Numbered from the stretch's first letter, positions 18,287 through 31,815 are shown. The stretch is DNA of 64,000 bases from an uncultured Pelagibacteraceae bacterium (GCA_902635515.1 CACPOD010000005.1:1-64000); one strand, 5' to 3'. The notes: generated from the letters alone by a model not told the origin. Numbers and translations are program-made.

Positions 18287-19592
18287 CTCTTAAACCATCC
18301 ATTTTTGATTTTTCTAACATTATATTTCCTCCATGAGATTTGATAATGTCTGATGAAATTGATAAGCCAAGACCAACACTTGATTTAGATTCTGCTCGAC
18401 CCTTATCTATTTTATAGAAAGGTTTAAATACATTTTCATACTCATCTTTTGGTATTCCAGGACCATCATCATCAATAATAATGAATAAGTTTGTATTTTT
18501 TTTACTTAAGCTAATTTCAACTTTATTTGCATATTTCAGTGAATTATCAATTAGATTATTAAGACACCTATTAATTAAATTTTTCCTGCCATTAAAGTAA
18601 ATTCTTGGCGTTAAGTTTTGTGAAATATTTTCGTTATTATATTTTTCAATAACTTCTGAAATTAATTCAGATAGATTAAACATTTCATCTTTTTCAACAT
18701 ATGATGAGCTGGTGAATTGCAAATATTCATTTAGCATTTTCTCCATTTCATTGATGTCTTCAGTCAATTTATTAACAGTTTCTTTATCTTTTATAAAAGC
18801 TAATTGTAGTTTCATCCTTGTTAAGGGTGTCCTTAAATCATGACTTATTCCAGATAACATTTCTGTTCTTTGATTTAAGTGTCTTTCAATTCTCTTTCTC
18901 ATTTTATCAAATTCATGTCCTGCTTGTCTTATTTCAAGGGCTCCAGAAGGTTTGAACTCTTCAATATTTTCTCCTTTACCAAACCTTTCAGCCGCACGAG
19001 CTAGATTTGTGATTGGTCTAGTTTGATTTTTTAAAAATATTAGAGAAATGATCACCATTATAATTGCAGGTACTGTGATCCAAAGTGCAAATATTCTTGC
19101 TGAAGAACTTGCAACTCTATCTTTAGGCACTAAAAATTTAAAATAACCATCTTCGTATTTAATTCTTAAATCAATTAATTCTTTATAACTTGTTGTATCA
19201 AACCAGTATTCATCTAATCCAAATTTAGATTTTAGTTCTCTTCTTAAAGTTCTATCTATAGGACTAAACCATCTTTCAGTATCTGTATTTTGTAATTTTT
19301 CGTTATTGGTGAACTCAATATTTAAATCTAAAAATATGGAAAAAAGGTCTAGCAACTCTTGTTTATTTTCTTGCTCACTTTCATAGACTTCAATAAATGT
19401 ACTAATTTCATTTACCAAGGTTCTTGTCATACCTTTGTTTGTTTTGATCCAAAGGCTATCAAAAAAAACAATTGTAATTACTAGTTGTAAAACCAAAACT
19501 GGAATAGCAACTATAAGGAGTGCTCTATAAAATAATCTTTTTGGTAATATTTTTTTTAAATAATCACTCAATCCAGAGAACATATCCTGCAC
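18264..19592 (-). CDS. Transmembrane sensor histidine kinase (EnvZ/PetS-like)
   Basis: A 442-residue kinase. TM1 is at residues 24-44, a periplasmic sensor spans 45-165, TM2 is near 168-187, then a HAMP segment. The H box G-I-S-H-D-L-R-T-P-L has phospho-acceptor H251. The N box is N-N-L-I-D-N-S-L-K-Y-A, and the glycine boxes D-D-D-G-P-G-I-P and G-L-G-L-S-I-S bind ATP. It should phosphorylate the OmpR-type regulator encoded upstream, whose gene it overlaps by 29 nt. The signal sensed is unknown. EnvZ-like architecture is clear; orthology to EnvZ is not. Confidence 0.9.
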   Translation of the reverse strand: MQDMFSGLSDYLKKILPKRLFYRALLIVAIPVLVLQLVITIVFFDSLWIKTNKGMTRTLVNEISTFIEVYESEQENKQELLDLFSIFLDLNIEFTNNEKLQNTDTERWFSPIDRTLRRELKSKFGLDEYWFDTTSYKELIDLRIKYEDGYFKFLVPKDRVASSSARIFALWITVPAIIMVIISLIFLKNQTRPITNLARAAERFGKGENIEEFKPSGALEIRQAGHEFDKMRKRIERHLNQRTEMLSGISHDLRTPLTRMKLQLAFIKDKETVNKLTEDINEMEKMLNEYLQFTSSSYVEKDEMFNLSELISEVIEKYNNENISQNLTPRIYFNGRKNLINRCLNNLIDNSLKYANKVEISLSKKNTNLFIIIDDDGPGIPKDEYENVFKPFYKIDKGRAESKSSVGLGLSISSDIIKSHGGNIMLEKSKMDGLRVKVFLPV

Positions 19593-20241
19593 CTCTTATT
19601 GTTTGCAAAAATTTTGGATTTTTTGGATCAATTTCAATTTTTTTTCTAAGCCGAGTAATAATAACATCTATTGATCTCTCCTTATCTAAATTGATTAATT
19701 GACCAATATCTTCCCTAGAAAATGTTTTGCCTGGGTTATTAATCATTTTTTCTAAAATCGTTTTTTCCGTTGCATTAATCTTAAATTCTTTATCACTTTT
19801 GAATATTAAAAGTTTATTCAAATCAATTTTCACATTTGCAAATTCTATAACCCTTTTCTGATCTGTTTTGATAGTTTTATTTAATATGTTCTGTATTCTT
19901 AAAATTAATTCTTTTGGTTCAAATGGTTTCGGTAAATAATCATCAGCACCAATCTCTAACCCCTCAACTCTTTCACTTGCTTCACCTTTGGCAGTGAGAA
20001 GTATTACTGGTGTATCTAATTTTTTTTTATTTTCTTTTAAAAATTCAAGTCCACTTTTACCAGGCATCATGATATCTAAAACTATTAAATCAAACTTAAT
20101 TATTTTTATTTTCTCTGATGCATTTTCTGCATTTTCAGCAGTAGTGACTAAAAATTTATTTTCATTTAAATACTTTTTTACAAGAGATCTAATTCCATCA
20201 TCATCATCAACCACTAGTATATGTGCAATAAACTTATCCAT
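19564..20241 (-). CDS. OmpR-family response regulator (PetR-like)
   Basis: A 225-residue response regulator. The receiver has the acidic pair D12-D13 region, phospho-acceptor D56 (L-D-I-M-M-P), T83 and K105 (L-P-K-P-F). A C-terminal winged helix includes R-S-I-D-V-I-I-T-R-L-R-K-K-I and ends in I-R-G-A-G-Y. It lies between a MarR-type regulator and a histidine kinase with overlaps at both ends. This MarR-OmpR order resembles petP-petR of Rhodobacter capsulatus, where both affect cytochrome bc1 and growth. Assignment as PetR is inferred from context, not proven. Confidence 0.9.
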   Translation of the reverse strand: MDKFIAHILVVDDDDGIRSLVKKYLNENKFLVTTAENAENASEKIKIIKFDLIVLDIMMPGKSGLEFLKENKKKLDTPVILLTAKGEASERVEGLEIGADDYLPKPFEPKELILRIQNILNKTIKTDQKRVIEFANVKIDLNKLLIFKSDKEFKINATEKTILEKMINNPGKTFSREDIGQLINLDKERSIDVIITRLRKKIEIDPKNPKFLQTIRGAGYVLWIE

Positions 20242-20671
20242 TAATTATTTTACTTAGTACATTATCAAAATTAATAACTTCTTCAGAACTTGAATTTAGC
20301 AAAGCATTATAAATTCTCTTTTTTTGTAAATTGAAAATTTCATTAAAAATTTTTTTACCTTTATCATTAAGAAAAACATGCTTTACTCTAGTATCTTGGT
20401 CATCTTTTTTAAAAATGACGATTTCAAGTTTAATCAAATCTTTGAGAACACGATTTAAGCTTTGTTTTGTTACTTTTAATCTCTTAAGCAGCTCAGAAAT
20501 TGAGATCCCCTCATACATTGACAGTAAATGAATTACTTTATGGTGTGCTAAACCAATTGAATATCTATCTAATATTTTTTTAGAGTCAGAAAAGGTTTCT
20601 CTATAGCTTACGAATAGTTTTTCAATTAGATCTTTAAGCTGGTCATCTTTTAAATATAAAAGTTCTTTCAT
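20234..20671 (-). CDS. MarR-family transcriptional regulator (PetP-like)
   Basis: A winged-helix MarR regulator. I-S-I-S-E-L-L-K-R-L-K-V-T-K-Q-S-L-N-R-V is the recognition helix region, and the wing K-K-D-D-Q-D-T-R-V-K-H carries the usual D-x-R. The ATG at 20671 (M-K-E-L-L-Y-L) gives 145 residues. An ATG at 20719 would add 16 mostly hydrophobic residues (M-K-N-I-F-V-S-L-I-C) that are atypical, so it is less likely. The gene overlaps the response regulator by 8 nt and faces ilvE divergently; context resembles petP. Confidence 0.8.
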   Translation of the reverse strand: MKELLYLKDDQLKDLIEKLFVSYRETFSDSKKILDRYSIGLAHHKVIHLLSMYEGISISELLKRLKVTKQSLNRVLKDLIKLEIVIFKKDDQDTRVKHVFLNDKGKKIFNEIFNLQKKRIYNALLNSSSEEVINFDNVLSKIING

Positions 20672-20744
20672 AATAGGTAAGTTATATTGACATATTAAAG
20701 ATACAAAGATATTTTTCATTTATAAATTAAAAAAATTTTCACAC

Positions 20745-21626
20745 ATGATACCTTACGACAAGCGATCTGGAAAAATATGGTACAACAACGAATTAGTTGA
20801 TTGGGCTGACGTTAAACTACATGTTTTAAGCCATGGTATGCACTACGCCAGTTGTGTATTTGAGGGCGAGAGAGTTTATGACGGTTCAATTTTCAAATTA
20901 GAAGAGCACACGGCTAGATTTTTTCATTCTGCGAGAAGAATGGGTTTTGAAATTCCATATACAGAAGAAGAAATCAATAATGCATCCAATAAAATTATAG
21001 TAACCCAAAAAGTAGAAAATGGTTATGTAAGACCTGTTGCTTGGAGAGGTAGTGAGATGATGGCTATTTCTGCGCAACAAACAAAAATACATGTTGCGAT
21101 TGCAACATGGGAATGGGGATCATATTTTGATCCTAAACTTAAAGTAGAAGGAATAAGATTAAATATTTCGAATTGGAGAAGACCAGCGCCTAATACAATA
21201 CCATGGGATACCAAGGCGTCAGGTCTTTACATGATTTGTACACTTTCAAAACATGAGGCAGAAAAGCAAGGATATACAGATTCTTTAATGCTTGATCACG
21301 AAGGAAATATTGCTGAAGCAACTGGTGCAAATATTTTTTTCAAAGATAAAAATGGAGAAATTCATACTCCAATACCAGATTCTTTTTTAGATGGTATTAC
21401 AAGAAGAACCGTAATTGGAATTGCAAAATCAAAAAATATAAAAGTGCATGAAAGAAAAATTAGTCCTACCGAATTACCTAATTTTGTTGGATGTTTCTTA
21501 ACAGGAACAGCAGCAGAGGTAACACCAGTTTCTTGTATTGCTGAAAATCAATTTAAAGTTTGTGATATTATTATTGATTTGAATGAAAGTTATCAGGCAT
21601 TAGTTAGGAAGAAAAAAGCAGCTTAG
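20745..21626 (+). CDS. ilvE: Branched-chain amino acid aminotransferase
   Basis: A 293-residue class IV PLP aminotransferase that interconverts Leu, Ile and Val with their keto acids. It opens with the typical G-K-I-W-Y-N-N-E-L-V-D-W and H-Y-A-S-C-V-F-E-G-E-R. The PLP lysine lies in W-D-T-K-A-S-G-L-Y near residue 160, and the family signature L-D-H-E-G-N-I-A-E-A-T-G-A-N-I-F-F is near residue 184. Length fits short IlvE. It is divergent from the MarR gene and its TAG stop overlaps the convergent pgsA stop. Confidence 0.94.
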   Translation: MIPYDKRSGKIWYNNELVDWADVKLHVLSHGMHYASCVFEGERVYDGSIFKLEEHTARFFHSARRMGFEIPYTEEEINNASNKIIVTQKVENGYVRPVAWRGSEMMAISAQQTKIHVAIATWEWGSYFDPKLKVEGIRLNISNWRRPAPNTIPWDTKASGLYMICTLSKHEAEKQGYTDSLMLDHEGNIAEATGANIFFKDKNGEIHTPIPDSFLDGITRRTVIGIAKSKNIKVHERKISPTELPNFVGCFLTGTAAEVTPVSCIAENQFKVCDIIIDLNESYQALVRKKKAA

Positions 21627-22207
21627 TCTTTACTATCCTCAGACATAGCGTGATCAATACCTTTTCGCATATAATCATATGCAGTAAAAAGTGTTAAAGC
21701 AGCGGATAACCACAAAAGAATTATACCTATAGTTTGAGCATTATAATCTTGGAAATTAATTATTTTATTTCCAGTATCTCCAGATAATAAAAGAGCTATC
21801 GATACCATTTGTAATACTGTTTTAAGTTTAGCAAGGTTTGAAACAGGAAGTTTTATTTTTCCCTTTGCTAAAAATTCTCTCAAACCTGAAATTAAAATTT
21901 CTCTTGTCAGAATTATGATTGCTGCAATCACCTCATAATTTCTGATTGTTCCATCCATAACCAGAAGTATTAATGCTGTAGCAACAATGATTTTATCAGC
22001 TATAGGATCTAATAATTCACCCAGTTTTGACTCTACTCCAAACATTCTAGCCAACATACCATCTAAAAAGTCTGTAAATGATGCAATAATAAATAATATT
22101 AAAGCAGTAAGATCACCATAAAATCCTGGAAGATAAAAAGCTAAAACAAAAAAGGGAACAATTATTATTCGCCCTATCGTTAATATGTTTGGAATTTTTT
22201 TTAACAT
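21623..22207 (-). CDS. pgsA: CDP-diacylglycerol-glycerol-3-phosphate 3-phosphatidyltransferase
   Basis: A 194-residue membrane phosphatidyltransferase making phosphatidylglycerophosphate, the first step to phosphatidylglycerol and cardiolipin. The CDP-alcohol signature D-x2-D-G-x2-A-R-x8-G-x3-D-x3-D is intact (D-F-L-D-G-M-L-A-R ... G-E-L-L-D-P-I-A-D). Several hydrophobic helices are visible. It lies directly downstream of uvrC with a 2-nt gap, an old association seen in other proteobacteria. Confidence 0.95.
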   Translation of the reverse strand: MLKKIPNILTIGRIIIVPFFVLAFYLPGFYGDLTALILFIIASFTDFLDGMLARMFGVESKLGELLDPIADKIIVATALILLVMDGTIRNYEVIAAIIILTREILISGLREFLAKGKIKLPVSNLAKLKTVLQMVSIALLLSGDTGNKIINFQDYNAQTIGIILLWLSAALTLFTAYDYMRKGIDHAMSEDSKD

Positions 22208-22209
22208 AA

Positions 22210-24045
22210 TTATTCGTGAAAAAAGTTATATATCTTTTTTGCTACTTTTTCCTCAACACCTTCTACAGATTTAATTTCATCCAAGCTAGCAGACTCAACC
22301 GATCTTGCAGATCCAAAATGGTTCAATAAAGCTCTTTTTCTTATAGCTCCAATTCCCTCTATTTGATCTAACAGAGACTTGCTGATACCTTTTTTTCTCT
22401 TTGCTCTGTGAGCGCTTATAGCAAATCTATGTGATTCATCTCTTATTCTTTGAAGAAAAAATAGGGTAGGGTCATTTCTTGAGAATTTATATTCTTTGCC
22501 ATTGTGAAAAAAAGTTTCATTTCCACTATTTCTAAATTTACCTTTTGCTATTGCAATAATTGGAATGTCGTGAAGTCCCAATTCATTAAGACTCTCTCTA
22601 GCGACTGAATATTGACCTTTTCCCCCATCAACTAAGACTAAATCTGGAAAAGCAAGGTAATTATCTTTTTCTTGAACTGCTCTTTTGAACCTTCTATTTA
22701 ATACCTCTCTCATCATTCCATAATCATCTTGCTCATTTTTTTTATGCTTAATATTAAATTTTCTATATCTTTTTTTGATAAAGCCTTCATCGCCGTAGGC
22801 TATTAAAGCGCCAACACTATTTGTGCCTTGAATATGACTATTATCATAAACCTCGATTAAATTTATATTGGTTTCTAAATTAAATTTTTTAGCTACTGCA
22901 TCGAACAATTCTTTATTATTCTGACTTTCATAAAGTTTTCTATTTAGACTATCCTTTGCGTTTTTAATTGCTTGATTAATTACTTTTAGTTTTGATCCTT
23001 TTTTCGCAACTGAAATATTTATTTGTTTACCTTCTTTTTGTGTCAGTGTTTTTTCAATTAGTGCTTTTTCCTTTATTTCTTCTGAAAGGATAACCGATGA
23101 AGGAACACTTTTATTTTCATAAAATTGAGAAACAAATGAATTAAGGATTTCACTAAACTTTTCATCTGGATCGTGTTTAGGGAAAAAAGCTTGATTGCCC
23201 CAATTTTGTTTTGATCTATAAAAAAATACTTGAATACAAGTTTTTCCAGACTCTTTATATCCAGCAATAACATCTGCCTCAACTAAGTTTGCTTCATTAA
23301 TTCTCTGCGAAGATTGAATGATGTTTAATGCTTTAATTCTATCTCTTAAAATTACAGCTTTTTCAAAATCAAGATCCTCACTTGCCTTTTCCATTTGGTT
23401 AGAAAGATTTTTTTGAATTTTCCTAGATTTGCCTGAAACAAATTCAATAGCATCTTCTACTGTTTGATTGTATTCCTCTTTTTTTACATATCCTACACAA
23501 GGTCCAGAACATCTTTTTATTTGATATAAAATACAAGGTCTTTCTCTGTTTTTGAAAACGGTGTCATCACAAACTCTTAAATGAAAAATTTTTTGTATCA
23601 TTTTAATTGTCCAATTAGCTGAACCAGCAGAGGCAAAAGGTCCAAAGTAAAAACCTTCTTTTGTTTTTTTTCCTCTATGTCTTTTTATTTGAGGCCATTT
23701 ATCTTTATTACCAATAAATATGAATGGAAATGACTTATCATCACGTAAAAGGATATTAAATTTTGGTTTATATTTTTTAATTAAATTTGCTTCTAGTAAT
23801 AAAGCTTCACTTTCATTAGATGTTGTTGTTATCTCTAATTTTCTTGTTTGAGACAACATTCGTTCAGTTCTAATTATATGATTTTTTTCTGCAACATAAC
23901 TCTTTAATCTATTCGGTAAATTTTTTGCTTTACCTACATAAAGAATTTCATTCTTTTCATTAAGCATTCTGTATACGCCTGGAAGTTTTGGGACTAGAGG
24001 TAGCTCTTTTTTGATTACTTCTTTTCCTATTTCAGAGCTTATCAT
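22210..24045 (-). CDS. uvrC: Excinuclease ABC subunit C
   Basis: UvrC makes both incisions in nucleotide excision repair. The N-terminal GIY-YIG nuclease domain has P-G-V-Y-R-M near residue 24 and [13 protein letters not shown] motif is near residue 200 ([14 protein letters not shown]), the RNase H-like domain has [11 protein letters not shown], and two helix-hairpin-helix units end the protein. The ATG at 24045 (M-I-S-S-E-I-G) gives 611 residues and overlaps folB by 14 nt; an upstream ATG at 24075 would add 10 residues. uvrB lies three genes upstream in the same run. Confidence 0.96.
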   Translation of the reverse strand: MISSEIGKEVIKKELPLVPKLPGVYRMLNEKNEILYVGKAKNLPNRLKSYVAEKNHIIRTERMLSQTRKLEITTTSNESEALLLEANLIKKYKPKFNILLRDDKSFPFIFIGNKDKWPQIKRHRGKKTKEGFYFGPFASAGSANWTIKMIQKIFHLRVCDDTVFKNRERPCILYQIKRCSGPCVGYVKKEEYNQTVEDAIEFVSGKSRKIQKNLSNQMEKASEDLDFEKAVILRDRIKALNIIQSSQRINEANLVEADVIAGYKESGKTCIQVFFYRSKQNWGNQAFFPKHDPDEKFSEILNSFVSQFYENKSVPSSVILSEEIKEKALIEKTLTQKEGKQINISVAKKGSKLKVINQAIKNAKDSLNRKLYESQNNKELFDAVAKKFNLETNINLIEVYDNSHIQGTNSVGALIAYGDEGFIKKRYRKFNIKHKKNEQDDYGMMREVLNRRFKRAVQEKDNYLAFPDLVLVDGGKGQYSVARESLNELGLHDIPIIAIAKGKFRNSGNETFFHNGKEYKFSRNDPTLFFLQRIRDESHRFAISAHRAKRKKGISKSLLDQIEGIGAIRKRALLNHFGSARSVESASLDEIKSVEGVEEKVAKKIYNFFHE

Positions 24046-24457
24046 GGCTTCTCTTTTTGGTAATTTGAATACCAACAGATGAACACTGTTTTAAAATTTC
24101 TAATTTTTCAATTTTCAACATTATTTTAGCAATCCTTTTGTCTTTAAATAATTCGTCAAAAACAGCTTCTGCTAAAGTTTCTAGGAAATTATAATGTTTC
24201 TTTTTTACAAGTTTCGTAATTAATTTTACTATAGTTCCATAATTAACAATGGATTTGATATCTTTATCGCTTGAAGGTTTTTTGTCTTCATAGTCTATTT
24301 CAAGACTAAATTTAACTTTTTGTGGTTTTTCTTTTTCAAAATCGTAATAACCAAGTTTTAAATCTAAGATTAATTCGTTAATTAGGATTTTTTTCTCATA
24401 ATTAAATAAGCTTTTATTTTTATCTATTTTGACAATTTTTAAATTGTTCTTTTTCAT
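24032..24457 (-). CDS. folB: Dihydroneopterin aldolase
   Basis: A 141-residue FolB-family protein. The core has the expected fold markers: [14 protein letters not shown] near residue 37, V-N-Y-G-T-I-V near residue 67 and the Glu-containing L-E-T-L-A-E-A-V near residue 88. FolB cleaves dihydroneopterin to 6-hydroxymethyl-dihydropterin in folate synthesis. A basic N-terminal extension of about 25 residues precedes the core, and the usual catalytic K-P near the end reads E-K-L. It overlaps the upstream SDR gene by 4 nt, linking two pterin enzymes. Confidence 0.85.
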   Translation of the reverse strand: MKKNNLKIVKIDKNKSLFNYEKKILINELILDLKLGYYDFEKEKPQKVKFSLEIDYEDKKPSSDKDIKSIVNYGTIVKLITKLVKKKHYNFLETLAEAVFDELFKDKRIAKIMLKIEKLEILKQCSSVGIQITKKRSHDKL

Positions 24458-25187
24458 TCTTTACCCATTACATCTGGTGTTTGCCAGTTAAGATTTTGAC
24501 CACTATCAATAGCTAAAACTTGGCCAGTAATAGATATATTTTTAATAAAAAAGTCAACAGCATTACATATTTGTTCCACATCAACTTGTCTTTTAAGAGG
24601 TGTTGCTAAATATTGCTTTTTGAAATGTTTTTCAGATTGTCTTTGATTTTTTATAGTGGGTCCAGGTGCAATTGCGTTTACTCTTATATTTGGAGCTAAA
24701 CTCATAGCGCTAGTTTTTGTTAAAGTATACAAACCAGTTTTGCTAAGAGTGTATGAAAAAAAGTAAGGAGTTAATTTGAACACTCTTTGATCAATAATAT
24801 TTATAATATTATTATTTTTGCCTTTAACATTTTTAGCAAATTCTTTCGTCAATAGTGCAGGCGCTCTTAAATTGGTTCTTAAATGTTTACTCCAACTATC
24901 CAATGAAAAATTTTCTAATTTATCATTTTCAAATAAGGAGGCATTGTTAACAAGACAATCAAAATTTTTTAGTTTTGATTTTGCAAATTTAATTATTTTT
25001 TTTATATCAGTTTCTTTGCTTAAATTACCTTTAACTAAGTATACTTTTGTGCCTTTGCTAGATAACTCTTTTTTTAATTTTTCTGCTTTTAATTTTGATT
25101 TATTATAATGGATTAAGATTTCAATATTTGGACCAGATAACTTTCTTGCAATTGCAGCACCCATTCGAGTAGCTCCACCAGTAATAA

Positions 25188-25206
<19 letters not shown>
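24454..25206 (-). CDS. folM: Pteridine-reductase-type short-chain dehydrogenase (FolM/PTR1-like)
   Basis: A 250-residue SDR. Its cofactor motif is T-G-x3-R-x-G (T9, G10, R14, G16) rather than the usual T-G-x3-G-x-G. The catalytic set is D139, Y152 and K156, where Asp replaces the common Ser. Both changes are hallmarks of pteridine reductase PTR1 and FolM, which reduce dihydropterin or dihydrofolate with NADPH. Adjacency to folB with a 4-nt overlap supports a folate role. It overlaps uvrB by 19 nt upstream. Substrate choice between dihydrofolate and dihydromonapterin is unknown. Confidence 0.8.
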
Positions 25207-28597
<3,391 letters not shown>

Positions 28598-28598
<1 letters not shown>

Positions 28599-29251
28599 TG
28601 AAAACAGCCCTAGTGTTTGGTTCATCGGGTTTAGTTGGCGGGCATCTTGTTAATCAACTTATCCTGAATTCAAATTATTCAAAAATAAAGATTTTTGTTC
28701 GTTCAAAAATAGAACTTATTAATCCAAAAATTGAAATTATTGATACTAATTTTAATGATTTAGAAAAGTATAGAAATGATATTAAAGGTGAAGACTGTTT
28801 TTTTTGTATTGGTACAACAAGAAAAAATTCACCTAATAAAAATGAATATGAAAGAGTTGAACTTAATATTCCTAGACAAATTGCCCAAATCGCTAAATCA
28901 AATTCAATTAAATCATTTTTTTTCGTTTCATCTGGTTATGCAGATCCAAAAAGTTCAGGTGATTATTTAAAATTCAAAGGATTAGTTGAACAAGAAATTA
29001 AAAATCTAAATTTTGATAAAATTGGGATCATGAGACCATCCTTTTTATTGGGAAATAGAAAAGAAAAAAGAATAGGTGAAAAATTTGGTATAATATTATT
29101 TAAATTGTTAACTCCAATATTAGTTGGGCCTTTAAAAAAAATGAGACCAATAAGGGCAGAAATAGTCGCCAAAGCAATGGTAAAATTAGCAAATGAAAAT
29201 ATTAATCAAAGTATATTTGAATCAAATGAGATTGCTGAATTAGTGAGATAG
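28598..29251 (+). CDS. NAD(P)-binding oxidoreductase, HTATIP2-like
   Basis: A 217-residue atypical short-chain dehydrogenase / NmrA-like protein. The N-terminal Rossmann motif G-S-S-G-L-V-G-G-H-L is at residues 8-17, with F-C-I-G-T-T-R near residue 70 and F-F-V-S-S-G-Y-A near residue 107, followed by I-M-R-P-S-F-L-L-G. This matches the HTATIP2/TIP30-like family of NADP-binding proteins, whose bacterial substrates are unknown. It is translationally coupled to the aminotransferase gene and overlaps convergent trxB by 12 nt. Confidence 0.78.
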
Positions 29252-30184
29252 GAATTTTTCAGCTTCTAATGCTGCCATACAACCCATTCCTGCAGCTGTA
29301 ACGGCTTGTCTAAATGTTTTGTCTTTAACATCTCCCGCAGCATAAACTCCAGGAATATTTGTTTCAGTAGAATCTGGTTTAGTAATTAAATAACCTTCAT
29401 TATCCATCTTAAGTTGATCTTTGAATAATGAAGTTGCTGGATCATGTCCTATAGCGATAAATAATCCATCTAGTTTTAATTCTTCAGTTTTATCTGTTTT
29501 TAAATTTTTAATTTTAATACCTTTAACATTTTTAGGCTCTTGATCGCCCAATACGTCTTCAACAACAGAGTCCCAAATAATTTCTATTTTTTTATTTTCC
29601 ATTAGTTTTTTTTGAAGCATTTTTTCAGCTCTCAAACTATCTCTTCTATGAATTAATTTAACTTTGGATGCAAACTTTGTAAGGAACATCGCTTCTTCAA
29701 CAGCAGCATTACCTCCTCCAACAACTGCAACCTCTTTATCTTTGAAGAAAAAACCATCACACGTAGCGCACGCAGAAACACCAAATCCTCTAAATTCTTG
29801 TTCAGATTTCAGATTTAACCATCTGGCCTGAGCCCCTGTAGAAATAATTATACTGTCAGCAGTATATTTTTGTCCACTATCGCCTATAGCTTCAAACGGA
29901 GTAGATTTTAAATTTACCGAACCAATATGATCTTCAATCATTTCAGTTCCAACTGCTTTTGCTTGTTCTTTCATTTGATCCATCAACCATGGACCTTGAA
30001 TAACTTCAGCAAATCCTGGAAAATTTTCAACATCAGTAGTTGTTGTTAATTGACCACCAGGTTCAGAACCATAAACTAAAATTGGATTTAACATCGCTCG
30101 AGCCGCATAAACTGCTGCTGTATATCCGGCAGGACCAGATCCAATTATTAACACTTTTGTGTGTTTAGTTGGATTTTGACTCAT
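29240..30184 (-). CDS. trxB: Thioredoxin-disulfide reductase
   Basis: A 314-residue flavoenzyme reducing thioredoxin with NADPH. The FAD motif G-S-G-P-A-G-Y-T-A is at residues 15-23, the redox-active C-A-T-C-D-G is near residue 140, the NADPH motif G-G-G-N-A-A-V-E-E is near residue 157, and the C-terminal FAD motif A-A-G-D-V-K is near residue 285. Length and layout match low-molecular-weight TrxB. The start lies 21 bp from the divergent ELM1-like gene. Confidence 0.96.
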   Translation of the reverse strand: MSQNPTKHTKVLIIGSGPAGYTAAVYAARAMLNPILVYGSEPGGQLTTTTDVENFPGFAEVIQGPWLMDQMKEQAKAVGTEMIEDHIGSVNLKSTPFEAIGDSGQKYTADSIIISTGAQARWLNLKSEQEFRGFGVSACATCDGFFFKDKEVAVVGGGNAAVEEAMFLTKFASKVKLIHRRDSLRAEKMLQKKLMENKKIEIIWDSVVEDVLGDQEPKNVKGIKIKNLKTDKTEELKLDGLFIAIGHDPATSLFKDQLKMDNEGYLITKPDSTETNIPGVYAAGDVKDKTFRQAVTAAGMGCMAALEAEKFLSH

Positions 30185-30205
30185 ATGAGAGCTATATAGT
30201 GATTA

Positions 30206-31150
30206 ATGTCTAAATTAAAAGGTTTATTATTAACTCAAGGAATGCATGGCATGATAAGCCAGGCAGAAGGTTTAGCAAAAGCTTTAGATATTGATTTTAC
30301 ACACCATAAGGTTGAACTAAATAATTTTTGGAAAATTGTTCCACCAAAATTAACACCAGTATCACAAAACGTTTATAAAAAAATAAACGAGTCTAATTTT
30401 GATGTAATTATCTCATGTGGAAGAAAAAGCGTGATTCCCTCAATCCACTTAAAAAGTATTTCAAAAAAAAAAGTTTTAAATATTCATATTCAAGATCCAA
30501 AGGTGGATTTTAATCATTTTGACTTTATTGTTGCTCCCGAACATGATGGGATAAGCGGTACAAATGTAATTAAAACAAAAGGTGCAATTCACTATTTAAC
30601 GGAAAATGAAATTGAAGAAAATAGAAGTTATTTAAATTCATATATCAAACAGGATAATAGAAAAGTTTGGTGTTTGATAATGGGTGGTCCTACAAAATAT
30701 TATGACTACTCAACAAAAAATATGAAGCATATCTTTTCAATTTTTTACAAATTATTGAAAAAACATGATTTTCAACTTGTGGTCATACCTTCAATGAGAA
30801 CACCATTAAATACTATACATTATGCAAAAGAGTTTTTTGGAGAAAATCACACTGTGATTATGAATGTTGATAAAAAAGCTTATCTTTCAGCTTTAGCTAT
30901 TTCGGAAAATATAGTTGTTACTTGCGACTCTAGCTCAATGATATCGGAAGCTGCTTTGACTGGAAAACCAATTTATGTTGCTAATATTTTACCAAAAAGA
31001 AAAGACGTCAGATTTCAGAATTTTAGAAATTTATTTAGAGAATTAAATATTATTAGAAACTTAGGTGAAGAAATTGAAAATTGGAACTATCAAAAATTAG
31101 ATGAAACGAATAGAGTAGCAAAAATTATTAAAGAAAAAATTCAATCATAA
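30206..31150 (+). CDS. ELM1-family (mitochondrial fission ELM1-like) protein
   Basis: A 314-residue member of the ELM1/DUF1022 family, named for a plant mitochondrial-fission factor and also present in alphaproteobacteria. Visible markers are L-T-Q-G-M-H-G-M-I-S-Q-A-E-G-L-A near the N-terminus, I-I-S-C-G-R-K-S near residue 70, N-I-H-I-Q-D-P near residue 95, and T-C-D-S-S-S-M-I-S-E-A near residue 235. The C-terminal half resembles GT-B glycosyltransferase folds, but no donor or acceptor is known. The stop overlaps the next gene (TAATG), pairing it with a 2OG oxygenase. Confidence 0.8.
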   Translation: MSKLKGLLLTQGMHGMISQAEGLAKALDIDFTHHKVELNNFWKIVPPKLTPVSQNVYKKINESNFDVIISCGRKSVIPSIHLKSISKKKVLNIHIQDPKVDFNHFDFIVAPEHDGISGTNVIKTKGAIHYLTENEIEENRSYLNSYIKQDNRKVWCLIMGGPTKYYDYSTKNMKHIFSIFYKLLKKHDFQLVVIPSMRTPLNTIHYAKEFFGENHTVIMNVDKKAYLSALAISENIVVTCDSSSMISEAALTGKPIYVANILPKRKDVRFQNFRNLFRELNIIRNLGEEIENWNYQKLDETNRVAKIIKEKIQS

Positions 31151-31815
31151 TGTCATTTTTAAATTCAATTAAAAATAATTCAAAACAACATAGCTTCCCT
31201 TTTGATCACTGGGAGTATAGTGATGCTTTGTCCGAAGCGGCAATTGATGAAATAGTTAAAGCCGACATTCCTGATGTCAGCAAACACAATCTTAATTATG
31301 ATGGAACAAGAGCAATAGATGGTGGAGCTGCAGAATTTAGAAAAGGCATAGCTTCAGGTGGACAAGCGATAAAGTTTAGATGTTTTATTAATAAAGAAAA
31401 CTCATCTAAATTTCCAAATTTAGTAAAATTTATAAATGAACTTCAATCTAAAGAAACATATGAAACAATTTCTAAAATGATAAATAAAGATTTATCTAAT
31501 TCCTATGTCAGGGTTGAGGTTATATGTGATAGAGAGGGTTTTTGGTTAAAACCTCATTGCGATATAAAAGAAAAACTTATGTCAGGCTTAATATTTGTTA
31601 ATAAAACAAATGAGTCTGAGGATTTAGGAACTGATTTTTATAATGAAAAATTAGAAAAGGTTAAGACACTTCCTTACAAACATAATTATGGTTATCTTTT
31701 TTCTAGCGGACCAAACACTTGGCATGGGATGGAGAAGAAAAAGATCGTTAAAGAAAGACGATGTATTCAAGTAAATTATGTTACCTTTGAAACTGATTGG
31801 AAAGTAAATTCTTAA
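31150..31815 (+). CDS. 2-oxoglutarate/Fe(II)-dependent oxygenase-like protein
   Basis: A 221-residue protein with the double-stranded beta-helix iron triad: H136-x-D138 in L-K-P-H-C-D-I-K, and a distal His in T-W-H-G-M near residue 192, followed by R-R-C-I-Q-V-N-Y with a candidate 2-oxoglutarate-binding Arg. Such enzymes hydroxylate proteins, sugars or small molecules using O2. The substrate is unknown. Coupling to the ELM1-like gene suggests a shared pathway, perhaps modification of a surface molecule. The stop is shared with convergent carB through TTAA. Confidence 0.75.
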   Translation: MSFLNSIKNNSKQHSFPFDHWEYSDALSEAAIDEIVKADIPDVSKHNLNYDGTRAIDGGAAEFRKGIASGGQAIKFRCFINKENSSKFPNLVKFINELQSKETYETISKMINKDLSNSYVRVEVICDREGFWLKPHCDIKEKLMSGLIFVNKTNESEDLGTDFYNEKLEKVKTLPYKHNYGYLFSSGPNTWHGMEKKKIVKERRCIQVNYVTFETDWKVNS

